64,000 bases of DNA. It comes from Stichopus chloronotus. Lineage: Eukaryota > Echinodermata > Holothuroidea > Aspidochirotida > Stichopodidae. The notes below the pieces were generated by a model. The model saw only the letters and a program-made list of their open reading frames with translations. It was not told the origin of the DNA and made no database searches. Position numbers and translations under genes: made by a program. Position 1 is the first letter of the stretch; every line of letters starts with the position of its first letter. Positions 51,721-63,937 of this stretch are shown here, piece after piece. The stretch lies in assembly GCA_021234535.1 (NCBI GenBank), contig CM037833.1, positions 22,476,738 through 22,540,737 of the forward strand, read 5' to 3'.

Positions 51721-53084
51721 ACGGAGAGTAGCACGTAATACGGAGTAACAGTGGGTAGCACGGTTCACCATGTTTGGGCAGTGGAGTTGGTCCAGAAGGT
51801 TGATTCTCAGTGGTTAACACAAAACTGATTCACCAAACATTCAACGTCAACAATCCACTTTGGCTGGTGGTGGATGACTGCTTCACACTTGGCAAATTAT
51901 ACGGTACGACTTTTCAACAGTTCCGTAACAATGATTGCAGATTTGCAGACTTGATCAGCATAGAAAAACTGTTTGGCTTTTTCTCAATGAACTTTGGCTC
52001 TTTTTCTGTCCTGGTTATGTTTCAAACCAAAAGGAACATTTTTTGGCGCCAAACGAAGTGAATTCTTGCGAAGGAAATTCGTCGATTACGATATCTATTT
52101 TTTAAATGTTGTCAAGATTATTTTTGCCACTACTTTCACGCAAAGATACCGTACACTGTCAATAGAAAAAGAATCACAGTGACACTTTAAGTGGAGCAGG
52201 CCAAGATTTTGCATTTGGAGTACAACTATGCTGAACATGCTTTTTTGGTGATTTGACTCGACCAAAGAGTCTGTTTACTCCATACCTGGAGTATAGCGCA
52301 CGGTCGAGTAGTTGTATTTTGACGTGAAGGCAGGTCGCGACGGGCGACAACACGAACGTAAACCGCTAGTAGCAGTTTGGCTTTGATTAGATGCGAAAAT
52401 CTCTGTCTAATGAGGGTGAAACCGGTACAATAATATTTTGCGTCTTACAGTTGTGCAATTTTTATGCGTCATTCGTTGAGTATGGGGCGCTGTCAAGAGT
52501 ATTGAGCTATCTGTTGTATTGTATTAGGATATGTCCAAGCGAGTGTTTAAATGTACTGTAGCACATACACGCGTAGGCCTACACTGTAGAGTGAAGTAGG
52601 CTTACTGTATTGACCTGTAAATTTTGGTCTGTGATTGTGAAGTTTGTAAGTGTCATTGGTTCATGATAGGCGTGGGCGTACGAACGAAGCTGCAAGGTAC
52701 AGGCTACGAGTCTACTGTCGTTACTTCGCATGCAAGGATGCAGGCATGGTCAGTGCTTTTCTTGGCCGATTGCGTCTTGTTAGCCTACGGATACTCAGTC
52801 TAAGCAGTAAGTTACAGAGTAGTATATGGCCAAGCATACTTGTAATGTGGTAAGTGAAGCCTAGGCTATGAGGGAAAATACCAATATCACATCCACTTGT
52901 TGGTAATAAATCAAAACATTAGTTTTTATTGTGATAGACATAGCGTAGCCAAGGACATTTTAGTTACAACCATGTCTTGACTGCCTGTACCTTGTATCTG
53001 TTACAACCACTTGGAGCTATGCATGTAAGCAAACATTTAATTCGAATTAGCCTTGGCCTGTTTTAAAGTATCAAGTTAAGCCCA
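51721..53084. other. Gene 2 intron sequence
   Basis: No exon or known repeat recognised. A plus-strand frame at 51810-52061 has no recognisable motif. Confidence 0.5.
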
Positions 53085-54012
53085 AACATAGAATGAATGT
53101 TGGACCACAGTCGTGTGTTTACCGTGCATACATATCCATTCACTTTCACAAATTGCTGAATCATTACAAACTTGTACATTCCTGACAACCAAACTTCCGG
53201 GTAAGATGTGGCATTCAGAATTGCCAAAAGTCTTATCGCGTCATAGAATCCTTTTCAGCTCACTTGAGAAGAAAGCATTCCATTTTTTTACATAAAACAC
53301 TGTAATGAAGGTAATCAGAATTTAGCTGAAGGAAATGAAATAAAATTAGACATAGAGGTCCCATGCCAAAGGGATAATAATGATAATAACAGGGATAATT
53401 TTGTCGTTGGGGCAATTGAGGTAGCACAACCTCCACCTAGAACTTACAACCGTGAAGAGCATGCTGCTCAGTTTTTATTACGTCTAATTAGAGAAGAATA
53501 TCATAAAGCAGAAGTTACTTGTATGTATGTTGCTAAGGAAAATACAAAAATTACTGGAGGTCCCTAAGGCCGAAACTGTAAAAGAAGTAAAATCAGCACT
53601 TGAAAAGCAGAATGTGATGCTGGGAAATGACATGAGTAATATCTTTGATAGACCTCTGCTTGAGGCACAATCTTTTGCGAAATCTTGAAAATCAAGGTGT
53701 TTAAACAAATGCATTACTAGTAAGTTTGGAGTTGAAAATCCAGTAGAAGAAGTTCTATGAAACTACTGGGAAAAAAAAGAAACAATGCAGTTATTCCTGT
53801 ACTGATAACACTTGAGCAGCTTTTAAAACATGAGGGCGTACTTGTTGAGGTTTTAAATGGACATAAGTCAAGTGACAACTTCCTGGAGATTTCTGTGATG
53901 GAGAGTATTACGAAAAGAATCTCCTTTTTCAATGGGAACAAAAAAATATCCAGATCCAATTACTTTAACATTTACTTCACCAATTACTTTTCCAATTACT
54001 TCCCCATCTTTG
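53085..54012 (+). pseudogene. Broken C2H2 zinc-finger repetitive ORF family member
   Basis: Pieces in three frames give a known order for a multicopy metazoan protein family: a linker FHKLLNHYKLVHS, a zinc finger CGIQNCQKSYRVIESFSAHL-RRKH (C-x4-C-x12-H-x4-H, at about 53205-53277), then REEHAAQFLLRLIREEYHK, KRNNAVIPVLITLEQLLKHE, VLVEVLNGHKSSDNFL and, after a frameshift, GDFCDGEYYEKN with LLFQWEQKNIQIQL. I know this motif chain from many uncharacterised, highly repeated proteins of invertebrates and fish, probably carried by mobile elements. Stops and shifts show this copy is dead. Confidence 0.65.
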
Positions 54013-57000
54013 ATCAGCAAATAATTTAATGTAACAAGTTGCTTGATTAATCTTGGTAATAGCGTAGTAACAGAAAGCATAGTTGTCCTGTGATAATGCT
54101 GGGTCTGCCACTGATATGTTAGGTCATATTAAAGTTTTACGTAAAAATAGCCACCTCCTTGCAAGATTTGTTTGAAACGTTGCAAATCATATTACATTTT
54201 TCCTTTTGCTTTGCAAATATATTGATTATAAGTGCAATTGACATACTTACACGTAGAAGTTGCTTTCCATGGGGTGGGATTGGATGGGCGTCGGTCAATC
54301 TGATTATATGGCTGTGATGCAATTCTCTTGAAATTTTGAAGGAAATTTTCTGTCCAGTGTCATACTCCTACATATAGAGCTCTGGGTTCATGATCCCAGT
54401 CTGTATTCAGTCTCCCTTTTCCTCATTTTCCCTTGGTTGAGGTGGAAGTGAAAGAAATGTCATTACTAAGCATCTATTGCACATGGTCTGTTGCGTTGTG
54501 TAGACACACTCTTTCATGATGTCGGTATGTAGGAGCTATCTTTTGAAAGATTTGTTTCAAACATTGTTTATCATGTTAACGTTTTCTTTTTGTTTTACAC
54601 ATTCATTGACTTAGAAATGAAATTGACATGCAGAAGTATTTTAATCAGGGGATGGGGGGGGGGGGGGGTGGAGGGTTTGGGGTTGGGAACTCTGATTGAA
54701 TGAGTGTGATGCATTGCTGTAGAAAATTTGGTCAGTGTCACAGAGGTGAAGACAGAGCTCTACGTACATGAACCTCACCTGCATATTCAGTCTCCCTGTT
54801 CGTCTTTGTTTCATTAGGCATCCGTTGCACACATTCTGTTGTGTTGCTCATTTCACCTAGGAGAAACTGCACCATTGTGATGGCCAAATTATTTCACGTA
54901 ATGATTTACTTATAACAATCTTGATAATGAAATAATGACAGAAGGCATATTTTTGTTGTTATAATGCATGGTATTCACTGATATGTTTAGTCATATTGAA
55001 ATGGTAAAAATAGCTTTTTGTTTAACTAACATTAAAAAAGAACTAAAAACCCAAGCACACATTTGAGTTTTGCAAGAAAATCTTAACTATTACTCAGCAA
55101 TTTTCCTTACCCATCAATAACTTTAATGCTTCTCAGTCTTGTTTAAGGACAAAGATTTGATAAAGAAGATAAAAAACCTGTGATGCATTTGATTCACAGG
55201 TATAATTTGCTGTAGGGACTATTAAACAGTAAAGGGAACTATAGATATGACACTTTTTTATGTGAGGAGTAATATGGGGAAGTATCTCTAACTTCAGTGA
55301 AAAATACACATGCAGCAAAATTTGTCTTTCTTTCCTCATATATTTTTACTATTACATAATCTTTCTCTTACTTTGTCGTTGAAACAGATGAAAAAGTATC
55401 CTTGATAACTTTGATTTGATTGCACAACAAGTTTTCCAATTAGTTGCAAATGTTTTGAAAGTGAAAAAAAAAATTGTTTAGCTTTGTAGCAGTACATAAT
55501 TCGTTATCTGCTTCATACAGTTTCTGCTGGTTGTTACATTTGTCAAGGTAATAAATGTTAAGGGAAGAACGTTTACTTTACTTTGTTTTGTTTTTTTGTT
55601 TCTTGTCCCCATACTACGTAAGTTTAATTAGGCAATTGTACTGATCTGACTCTTGTCAGGGAGAGTAAAGGATAGTACTGAGATGTACCCAGCTGACTCC
55701 TTGGGAGACGTATTGATGTCGCTGTACGGATGAGATCTGGACTTCTCTAAAAGAGTCAATTTGACTCTTTTAGTGCGGACAGTGCATATATTCATATATG
55801 TTAATATGCCTATTACAGTAGTCATGTTATGTCTTTTTTATATCTTATTATACTTTACTAGACTACGAGCAAATACATCTCAAATATTTTACAAGGCATG
55901 CTCTGTTGGATACCGGCTGTTCCGCATTACTATTCTGTTATTCTTCTCTCTATACTTCAAGTATTTACGCTTGTTTAATTTCGTGTAAATATTCTTTATT
56001 AACCTTTCTCAGATTTTAACGTATTCTATCAGTTTCAAATGTTTAAATTTATTGGTACTGTGCATAACCTTTTTTAATTTAATTTGTTCATAGACTTTGA
56101 AGTGATTGTTTTGACCTTTTGTGACTTTTTAACACTTTCTCACTTCTCTGAAATTTGAGTACATATTTCAATGCGTTTAGTCATATTCCATTGTTTTCTG
56201 TTAATTACTCTGAGGAGGGACTCACGTAAGATGGGAAAAATCTTAACACTATCACTATCCTTTAGGAAAGTTCAAATAGAAATAGAAAATTGAAGTACCC
56301 GTATGAGCAGTCTAGTGCTCACATTATAGGACACGAAACCCACACACAATGACATACTAAGCACTCCCTCACATTAACAGGATACCACATCAGTACATAC
56401 ATAAATAGGTACATAAATCCGACAACACAAGAACTAGTTAAAGTGTCCGCACACAATAGCTGAATACGTACACTCCGACTTTGCGGTAAATCCAGGATAT
56501 TACATGCACAGACACCTATGTGGATACGAGAGAGTCAAGAATCCCTGACATAAAATCTCAGCGAGTCTGATACTATGTGTATGGATGCGTATGCGTTTTT
56601 GTTTGCACGTGACACGCATGCGGTAAACTTGATCCCCACAATATCGAGCCCTGTATGACGCACAGCTGAGTAACGGAAAGGTACGCTAATTCAAAATAAC
56701 TGTGAAAATATTGACAATGTCATGAAGAGAGCAGATATAGACGATTCCTGCGTAGACTAAGGTAATCCTAATTATTCACTCTAAGAAAAAAATAAAATAA
56801 AGGAGCTCTTGAGGTTGGCTGCTGTTGTGGTCAGCGTTGCCCTTTTACACTGTTCGTCCCGATAAACCCTCATCGAGTGGCCTGTATTACAATCTTTGAG
56901 TTGTTTACCAAAAAGTAAAGAAAAATGTGCAACGTTGTATTCAGTACCTCCAAAGTAAGCAAATATTTCTTGTTGAAGGTTTTTGTTATAAAAATTAAAC

Positions 57001-57466
57001 TTACATTTATCATACCAAAAGGACTCTCGGCTACCAGATGATGGTTAGCTTCTCAGGTAGATCTACCATTGCTGTACTTGATCACATCACTAAACAGAAA
57101 GTGCAGCACATGTCGCCTCAATAACTTGTATATTCCAGATGAAAGAGCGCAGACTTTCAAATTAAACTCAACGAGTCTCTATTCATAAAGAAGTCAATCC
57201 GAGATTGAATATCCATTTACAATATCATCGATTAACCTTTTTACTTAATGTATTTTAATACTGTTATTGTCAATGTTAACATTCATTTTCAAAAACTTCC
57301 CTTTCAAATTGCTCTTCTGTACGATTCTACAACTAAAACACTCAGTTAAAAGTGAGGACTTAATGTTCTCTTCTGCAAGTCATTTCGGATGTATCCTTGA
57401 GCAAGAAATGTGTTCTCGAATGATAGTTTGCTAGTTAGATTTGTAAATTGGCCCTTTTATCTTTAG
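54013..57466. other. Gene 2 intron sequence
   Basis: No exon recognised. A G homopolymer at about 54655 and a near-perfect 27-nt palindrome at 55747-55773 are the only structures seen. Confidence 0.5.
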
Positions 57467-57520
57467 ATTCGGTCGGATGACATGAATGATGAATATATGG
57501 CACCTGATTTCACTGATAAG
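57467..57520 (+). CDS. Gene 2 mini-exon J (18 aa)
   Basis: TTTATCTTTAG and the donor AAG|GTAAGA, phase 0-0. IRSDDMNDEYMAPDFTDK carries an acidic DEYMAP motif; Y-x-x-P is the type of site bound by CRK/NCK-like SH2 domains, which is inference only. Confidence 0.7.
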
Positions 57521-59190
57521 GTAAGAAATGACTTTACACTTTCTGAGATTATAGTTACGACTGTATTCCTTGCACATTCAAATATATGGTAAATGTAGTG
57601 TGAACCAATAGAAACACTGTTTTTTTATTTTGTCACCACAATTAACTTGCTCTCGCCTCTCCTTTTTCTCATGTCATCGTTTCAAGTCTCTGTCAATAAT
57701 GCCACACAGGTTATAAGGTGTTTTTCCTAAAAGTGACTCAAAAAAGATTTTTTTTTTTCACAAAGACCATTCTAATCCCATGTTTTTATTTTCTGATAAC
57801 AACCGCTGTTTCAGACACTGTGCAATAATAGTTTTCGTTCAAAATTACGTATTTAACCTGGAAAAACCTATCCCTTTATCTCTATAGAAAGCCGAAATCA
57901 ACATAGAAGTAACTCCATATTTAACGTTTTGTTTTGTATTACAAAGTGTCACTTCAGGGGATGAGTGAATAAGTAGAAGAACTGTGGCCAAGCAGATCTG
58001 TGAACCAGTGATTTTTCAGATTCTGCATAGTTATTACAACTATTGTTATTCTTTCTTTCTTTTTTAACCTTCGGATGGTTTGTATTTTGACTCTAGCCTC
58101 AGAGTTCTACTCAGAATATGGGAGATCAGAAATCCTTCTGAGGATGTGGACAGTGTCTAGAAGTTCTGTCTTTGTGAGATTTGCACTTTGTGATTGTCAA
58201 GGATTTGCTCAGAGTGCTCTGGAGTTCCATAGTCTCCGTATTTAGATTCACGTATATGTTCATGCGTGTCATTCTGTCAACTTGTTGAGTTCTGTCTGCG
58301 TTAACTATGCCTGCCAACTGTTAATGCGTATTTTTGTAATTGCTTGTATCTTAGTTTTACCACGGAGTAGCGATTTTAGTACTTTTCGCAGGCTCGTTCT
58401 GTACGTGGATGTCGCCGTATGTTTGACTTCTTTCTCTTTGCATATTCTGGAGTATGCCGAGGTATTTCTTTCCCTCTCGATGGATCCCTCATGTTGGGTA
58501 GATCTCGGCCATCGGTCGACTTAATTTTTCCCCGGTGAATGATTTTTCTAGCACATTTGTAGCGTTCTCATTCTATGCAGATGTCGGTGGTGAAGATTCG
58601 GGCAGTTCCAATGGAGGCGATGATGTCGTTCTCAAGTTTTGGCGTATAGTTATTGGTCGTCCGTGTGGAGAAGATTACTGATTTTGTGCCATGACTTCCG
58701 TGTTTCGTAGAGTGATGTTCAGGGGGTTAAGAACTACACAGAACAGATGTGTTGACAGAAACTCTCCTTGGAGTATTCCAGATCGGATCTTTCTGTTACC
58801 TAATTTTTTTTTGCAGCTGGTGCGAGGTTGGTGTTATTATTACCATCATCATTATTGTTATCATCATGATGATCATCATTATTATTATAAATCATAGTAC
58901 ATAATCTTAAATTGATTACTATACTTTAACAATGTTTTCGTTCCTGATTAATACGATTATAAGTACCATTAAAATCAAACCTAGAACTGATTCAACCAAA
59001 AATGTAGGGAATATTTTGAAGGGTTTAAAATCTGTAAAATCACTTTCCTTTGTCTATGAAACCTACCTAATTACCACTAGTCTCGTCTTCCCGTTTGCAA
59101 CTGAAACAAGAGCCAAACCAAACGGCGTTGGCAGAGTATGACTTACCTAAGGTTGTTATTTACTTTATATGGAAAATAACCATTTTTCAG
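57521..59190. other. Gene 2 intron before the SH2 exons
   Basis: No exon recognised apart from simple repeats at 58835-58892. Open frames at 58282-58524 and 58691-58897 have no clear splice sites in a phase that fits. Confidence 0.5.
58835..58892 (+). repeat. ATT/ATC trinucleotide microsatellite
   Basis: Runs of ATTATT, ATCATC and an inverted ATCATGATGATCAT in the middle. Confidence 0.8.
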
Positions 59191-59388
59191 TCTTATCAGG
59201 GAGATTCACAGGGAGATCACTGGTTCAAAAGGCGCATGTCACGTTGCTCAGCAGAGCAGTTACTGACAGATAAAGGAGATTATCTGTTTCGCTATAAGGA
59301 TGACAGCTCTAACGCCATTGTGCTGTCCCAATGTATTGGAGAGAACCAATTTCGCCACTCTATCGTTATGCCAGAAAGTCCGTATCAG
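59191..59388 (+). CDS. Gene 2 exon K: SH2 domain, first half
   Basis: CATTTTTCAG and the donor CAG|GTAAAA, phase 0-0, 66 codons. HWFKRRMSRCSAEQLL matches the SH2 start (W-[FY]-x-G-x-[IM]-[ST]-R-x-x-AExLL), including the helix-A arginine. GDYLFRYKD is the FLVRES equivalent with the phosphate-binding arginine kept. IVLSQCIG and FRHSIV give strands C-D with the usual histidine. SH2 domains bind phosphotyrosine peptides, and the key binding residues are intact. Confidence 0.93.
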
Positions 59389-59823
59389 GTAAAATGAAGT
59401 ATAATTAATACGTGTCATTCATATTAGTATTTTATAACATCGCACAAAGCTGTCGAGTTAGTTCGTCATCTTTTCAATTATTATGTTGAAACACTGACTT
59501 AATTTTGTAGTCGTTCGTTGAATCTTCCTATGTAAACACAGAACGAAAGAAAAATGGCAAATTCTTGGATGTATATATCAGCTAATATGTGTTCGGAAAT
59601 CGAAGTACGAAAACCACACGTAATAAGAACTAAAACATGTAAAGATATTCTTGCAATTTGACCAATCATCACTAGCATTCTGAAGTTTCTAAATTGTGTG
59701 TGGTGCACTAATTAAGACAACTTTCATAGACGCCACGAACGTTAGCATTAAATCAAGTCATCATGTTGCATTATTACAACTGTTTTCTTCTTCTTTTCTT
59801 CTCTGTCTGGCACTGCTAATTAG

Positions 59824-59991
59824 ATATTAGGGAGACCGTCTGAAGTAGAAGAAAGAATTTTGAAATTTGCTAAATCGGAGCGGCTGCTATTCGAAGATGA
59901 TAAACCAATTAGACTAGGAGGAACACGACAGCAAGAAAAAATATATTATGATTACGCAACTATATCTTCAGAAACAAAACCATTGTTCAAG
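59824..59991 (+). CDS. Gene 2 exon L: SH2 second half and Tyr motif
   Basis: Acceptor CTGCTAATTAG, 56 codons. RPSEVEERILKFAKSERLLF completes the SH2 domain (helix B, equivalent of F-x-SLxELVxxY). The tail KIYYDYATISSE adds a tyrosine cluster. The exon has no GT donor: the frame reaches TAG at 60007, 15 nt after AAG|GCATGT at 59992. Because the next three exons are phase 0 and continue the same style, a GC-AG intron is the better reading; otherwise this is a last exon. Confidence 0.8.
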
Positions 59992-60184
59992 GCATGTCAA
60001 ACTTCGTAGAATGCATTTCATCACACGCATAAACGCAACTGAGGAAAAGAGGAACGTAGAATTCTTCGTTCCAACGACTTATGATGTCGTTTATAAGACT
60101 ACAAAATGTGGTTACGTATATATCGCAACCATCTAGTGTCCACGATTCATGTCCCAGATTATTTTGGAACGTGTTAGCAGTTCC

Positions 60185-61512
60185 CTATGGAAGCGTAGAA
60201 GGGACATGCAAAAGAAAAAAAGAACTATCTTGTCAAAATTTTCATGAAAGTGACATTTTGACGACTTAAACAACTCCTTAAAATAACAAAAATCTGAAAT
60301 TCGTTATTTTGACGTTATTCAGCGTCTTTTAAAAGGACAAAATTAAGGGAAACTGTCACTTAGTTCAGATGAAACATTTCTTCAAAATGGCAAAATTCGC
60401 CATATTGTGATTTTACCGAGTGATAACATCTCGTCAAAGTGGCAAAATTCACAAAACTGCCACTTTGCCGAGTTCCGACATTTGGTCAAAATGGCAAAAT
60501 TAAGAAAATTTGCCATTTTTCTGATTTAAAAAATCTAGTCAAAGTGGAAAAATATATTAATTGTCATTTTGCCGACATAAAACAACTGATCAAAATTGCA
60601 AAATTGTCATTTTTTTTTACTTAGAAGATCTTGCCAAATTTGGCAAAGTTCCGAAAATTGTCATTTTGCCAGGTTAGAATACCTCGTCAAAATGGTGAAA
60701 TTCGGAAAATTGCCATTTTGTAGAGTTAGGACTTCTTGTCACATTGCTTTAAATGTTGTCATTACCACGAGATTCACTAGTCTAGAGAGATTCGGAATTG
60801 TAACTATAACGCTAGCTTTACTGTATGTTGGTTTAATCGATATCCAGTATTACAGGCTGCATGCGATGTTTTCAACCAGTATATACTAGATGTGAATACT
60901 AAGATCTCTCTACTCGTTCCATTAGATATCATCGACATTGACTCGCCCGTTTTCATGTTCTCATTCGGCAAGATAGCAATTTTCCTAGTTATGCCATTTT
61001 GACAAGATGTCCTTACTCGGCAAGATGTCAATTTTCGGAATTTTGCCATTTTGGCAGGATGTTCTGGCTAAACAAGATGACATACTTCCAAATTTTGCTA
61101 TTTGGATTTGTTGTTTCATCTCGGCAAAATAACAATTTAAAAAAAAAAGGTTTGAACTCGGCATAAAGGCAATTTTTCGAGTCTTGTCACGAGATGTCAA
61201 AATGACGATTTTTAGATTTTTGCCATTTTGATAAGATGTTCAAAGTCAGGAAAATGACAATTTCCTGAATTTTGATGAGTTGTTTAACCTCTGCAAAATG
61301 ACAATTGTTCGGATTCTGTCACTTTAACGAGATATTGTAACTCGACAAAATAAAAATGTTTTTAATTTTAATGTTCTGACAAGTTAATTAAATTTCTGAT
61401 GTTTGTCATTTTGAAGACTTAATTTAAGTCGTTAAAATGTTAATTCTACAAAAAATTGTCATTTTGCCGAGTTTTTTGTTTTGTTTTGCATGTCCCTTCT
61501 ACGCTTCCATAG
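60185..61512. mobile_element. Foldback-type element with 29-bp perfect terminal inverted repeats
   Basis: CTATGGAAGCGTAGAAGGGA with nine further bases at 60185-60213 is the exact reverse complement of 61484-61512. Inside, the left half repeats units like TCAAAATGGCAAAATT every 60-80 bp, and the right half (about 60960-61480) has the same units in the opposite direction (GCCATTTTGACAAGATG), so most of the 1.3 kb can fold on itself. The centre (about 60740-60950) is unique. No coding region. It lies in the gene 2 intron after exon L. No clear target duplication was seen. Confidence 0.8.
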
Positions 61513-62327
61513 TTACCCGATAAACAGGGTCCGTATCATGTTATTGTTAAATGTCAGTGTATTGTATTGTATATATGGGGAGCATCAGTTCTGTCTCTGC
61601 GGAGGTTGGATTGCGACCATGTGCAGAGGTATGTGATGCACCGTCGGCACGATTATCACACTTGCAAGTATAGTATTCCGTTGGGAGTTTGAATTACTCA
61701 AGTCTTAAATTGCGAAACCATAAAATGCAAAACTGCTAAAATAAAAAGTGGACTTATTAAGCCATATCCCTGTCAAAATTTACAAAGAACTCTTGTTCCG
61801 TCTACAAGATTCGCTAAACACAATGAGGTCACCTGCAGAGCAATCCACTGAATGTGGATCAAGAAACATTGAACGAAAGAACTACCTCTCGAATTTGAGA
61901 AGGGAGTCTAGTTACTGTCCATTACATCATGGACAGTATAAATAACTACCTTGAGAATAAAATTAAAATAAGAATTACAATAAAATCTCCCCAGTACTGC
62001 TCGTTTAATAGTTTAAGCTACAAGACATCTAAGCTTGATTTCTTTTTCATTCAACTTTAGCTGTGTCAACATAGATAACTTGCTTATAGGAATGACAGTT
62101 ACTGTATACCCCATACGACTACTGTGATGTTCATGTTAGTCCCTCACTAATGCACGACTAATGCACGACCATGAGATCTGGTCTCTATCACCAGTCAGCA
62201 ATCTTGTGGTCTCTTACCAGTACTCTTAGAACAACGTTATAGGTCGAAAATTTCTCTATGCATTGCACATATTACTTAGTATAGAATTTGCACTTCTTAT
62301 TAAATATTTTTTTTTTTACAATTACAG

Positions 62328-62387
62328 ATAGAGGAATTCGAGAATGATGAAGCAGGTACTTCCGGCACAGATGTTTATTACAGTGAG
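62328..62387 (+). CDS. Gene 2 mini-exon M (20 aa)
   Basis: A long T tract and ACAATTACAG precede the exon and GAG|GTATTG follows, phase 0-0. The peptide is acidic (IEEFENDEAG) and ends DVYYSE. If the stop at 60007 is used, it would belong to an alternative transcript. Confidence 0.68.
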
Positions 62388-62720
62388 GTATTGGTAACAC
62401 TCAGTTATCAATGAGAGTTCGTTGGACTTTCTAGCAACATCTTAACTGTAGGATTTTAGTTACTGATTTCAATATGTTACTAATTCCTGATTACTGATTT
62501 CAATATGTCCATTAAAATGTACGTCTTTGGTGGACTTTTAACAGTTTGTCATTTTTAAGCTCATAAGAGCTTATTCTGAGAAAAGAAAAAGATTCAAGCA
62601 AGTTGCTAAAAAGATAAACATATTCTGATTTTCTCGGGAGAATGTAATGTAAAATTTCATAGTGCAAAAGTGGCTGAAACTCTACTCACCAATTAACGTT
62701 CATAATCTCTTCTTCTACAG

Positions 62721-62786
62721 ATTCCTCAAGAAAACGAATATTACGAATATCGCGATGCCTTAACTTATTTGTTAGAGAAAGGTTGG
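62721..62786 (+). CDS. Gene 2 mini-exon N (22 aa)
   Basis: CTCTTCTTCTACAG and the donor TGG|GTGAGT, phase 0-0. IPQENEYYEYRDALTYLLEKGW has four tyrosines; the second half looks helical. The strong splice sites support it. Confidence 0.72.
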
Positions 62787-63937
62787 GTGAGTATTTTTGA
62801 GTCCATTCAATTCTTGTAAAAATATGTAAACTGACTGACATGCTTCGGTAAGTTATGCGTTGTTGCTTACATCGAAGGTTCTTTTCTCTGACATATGTTA
62901 CCAATTCAAAATACCTTGTACTGATTAATAAACAGCTTGTACTATTGCTTAGGATACACGACTTAAGTATTCCTGAATCATGAAGGTATGGTTCAGAAAG
63001 GTTAATGTACCAGATGTTAAATGTAACAGTGGAATAAGCAGCGGATCCTGACGTGCAGAGCGTAAAGTCATTTTGCAAATTTTAATGATGCATAAGGTAT
63101 CTAGAAGGTTTTTAACCTTTTTTCGAAATGTTTCAAAAGGTTCGAAATTGGGTCAATATGAGATTTTTCCCTGCAGAAAATCTTTGTCATGTAATATTCA
63201 TGTAATTCAACTTTGCAGTGTTTGCATGTCGTTTCCAAAGGGAGTCGGAAGTGCAACTGTTCAGACATTACACAAACATACAAACATATCGTAAGGTAGT
63301 GATTTCTGAAAAAGGATAATGATAGTAAGTTGGTAAGTTAAGGAAAACAGAGAATATTTAGATAGAATCAATAAGTCACAGCTGCTTAAAACAAAGTGAA
63401 ATAAACCAGAAAATTTACATAGACGTAAATAACATCAAGAACTGTTCCTATCATTTGAATTTAACATCATTACTGGAGTTTATATGGCTGATAGTTTGTT
63501 TGGCTGCTATATGTATTAACGTCTGTGCCTAGAGATTTGACTAGAGATTTGAAAAATAAAATAAACACTACTTTGCTGAACTCAACAAATTAACATAGGA
63601 AATCACGTAAGAATGCCAATTCAAACAAATTACCTACTGACCAAAATTTTGCCTTGTTTAAAACAACATAACTTTCCACTTCGGATCTTTTTGCCAAGCT
63701 CAAAATAAAAAATAAGTCATATAATATCATACTATAAAACATAAATTCCAAAGCTGTCTCGCAATAAAAGTCAAACCCTTAGCTATGGAAGCAATGCTAT
63801 CAGTATGAAAATATGATGAACGACAAAAGAGCCCTTCAGTTGAATAAGCTGCCATGTTAAATGATGTGGTTAAGATGAGTAAGAAAAGAAGGCAAGAATT
63901 GGCAACGAATGGTAACTAACTTTATCAGTTTTTACAG

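Noticed and set aside
60439..61200. Open frames on both strands with repeated cysteine/histidine-like patterns (NCHFADL, ILPS)
   Set aside because: They are translations of the repeat unit in the foldback element, not zinc-binding proteins.
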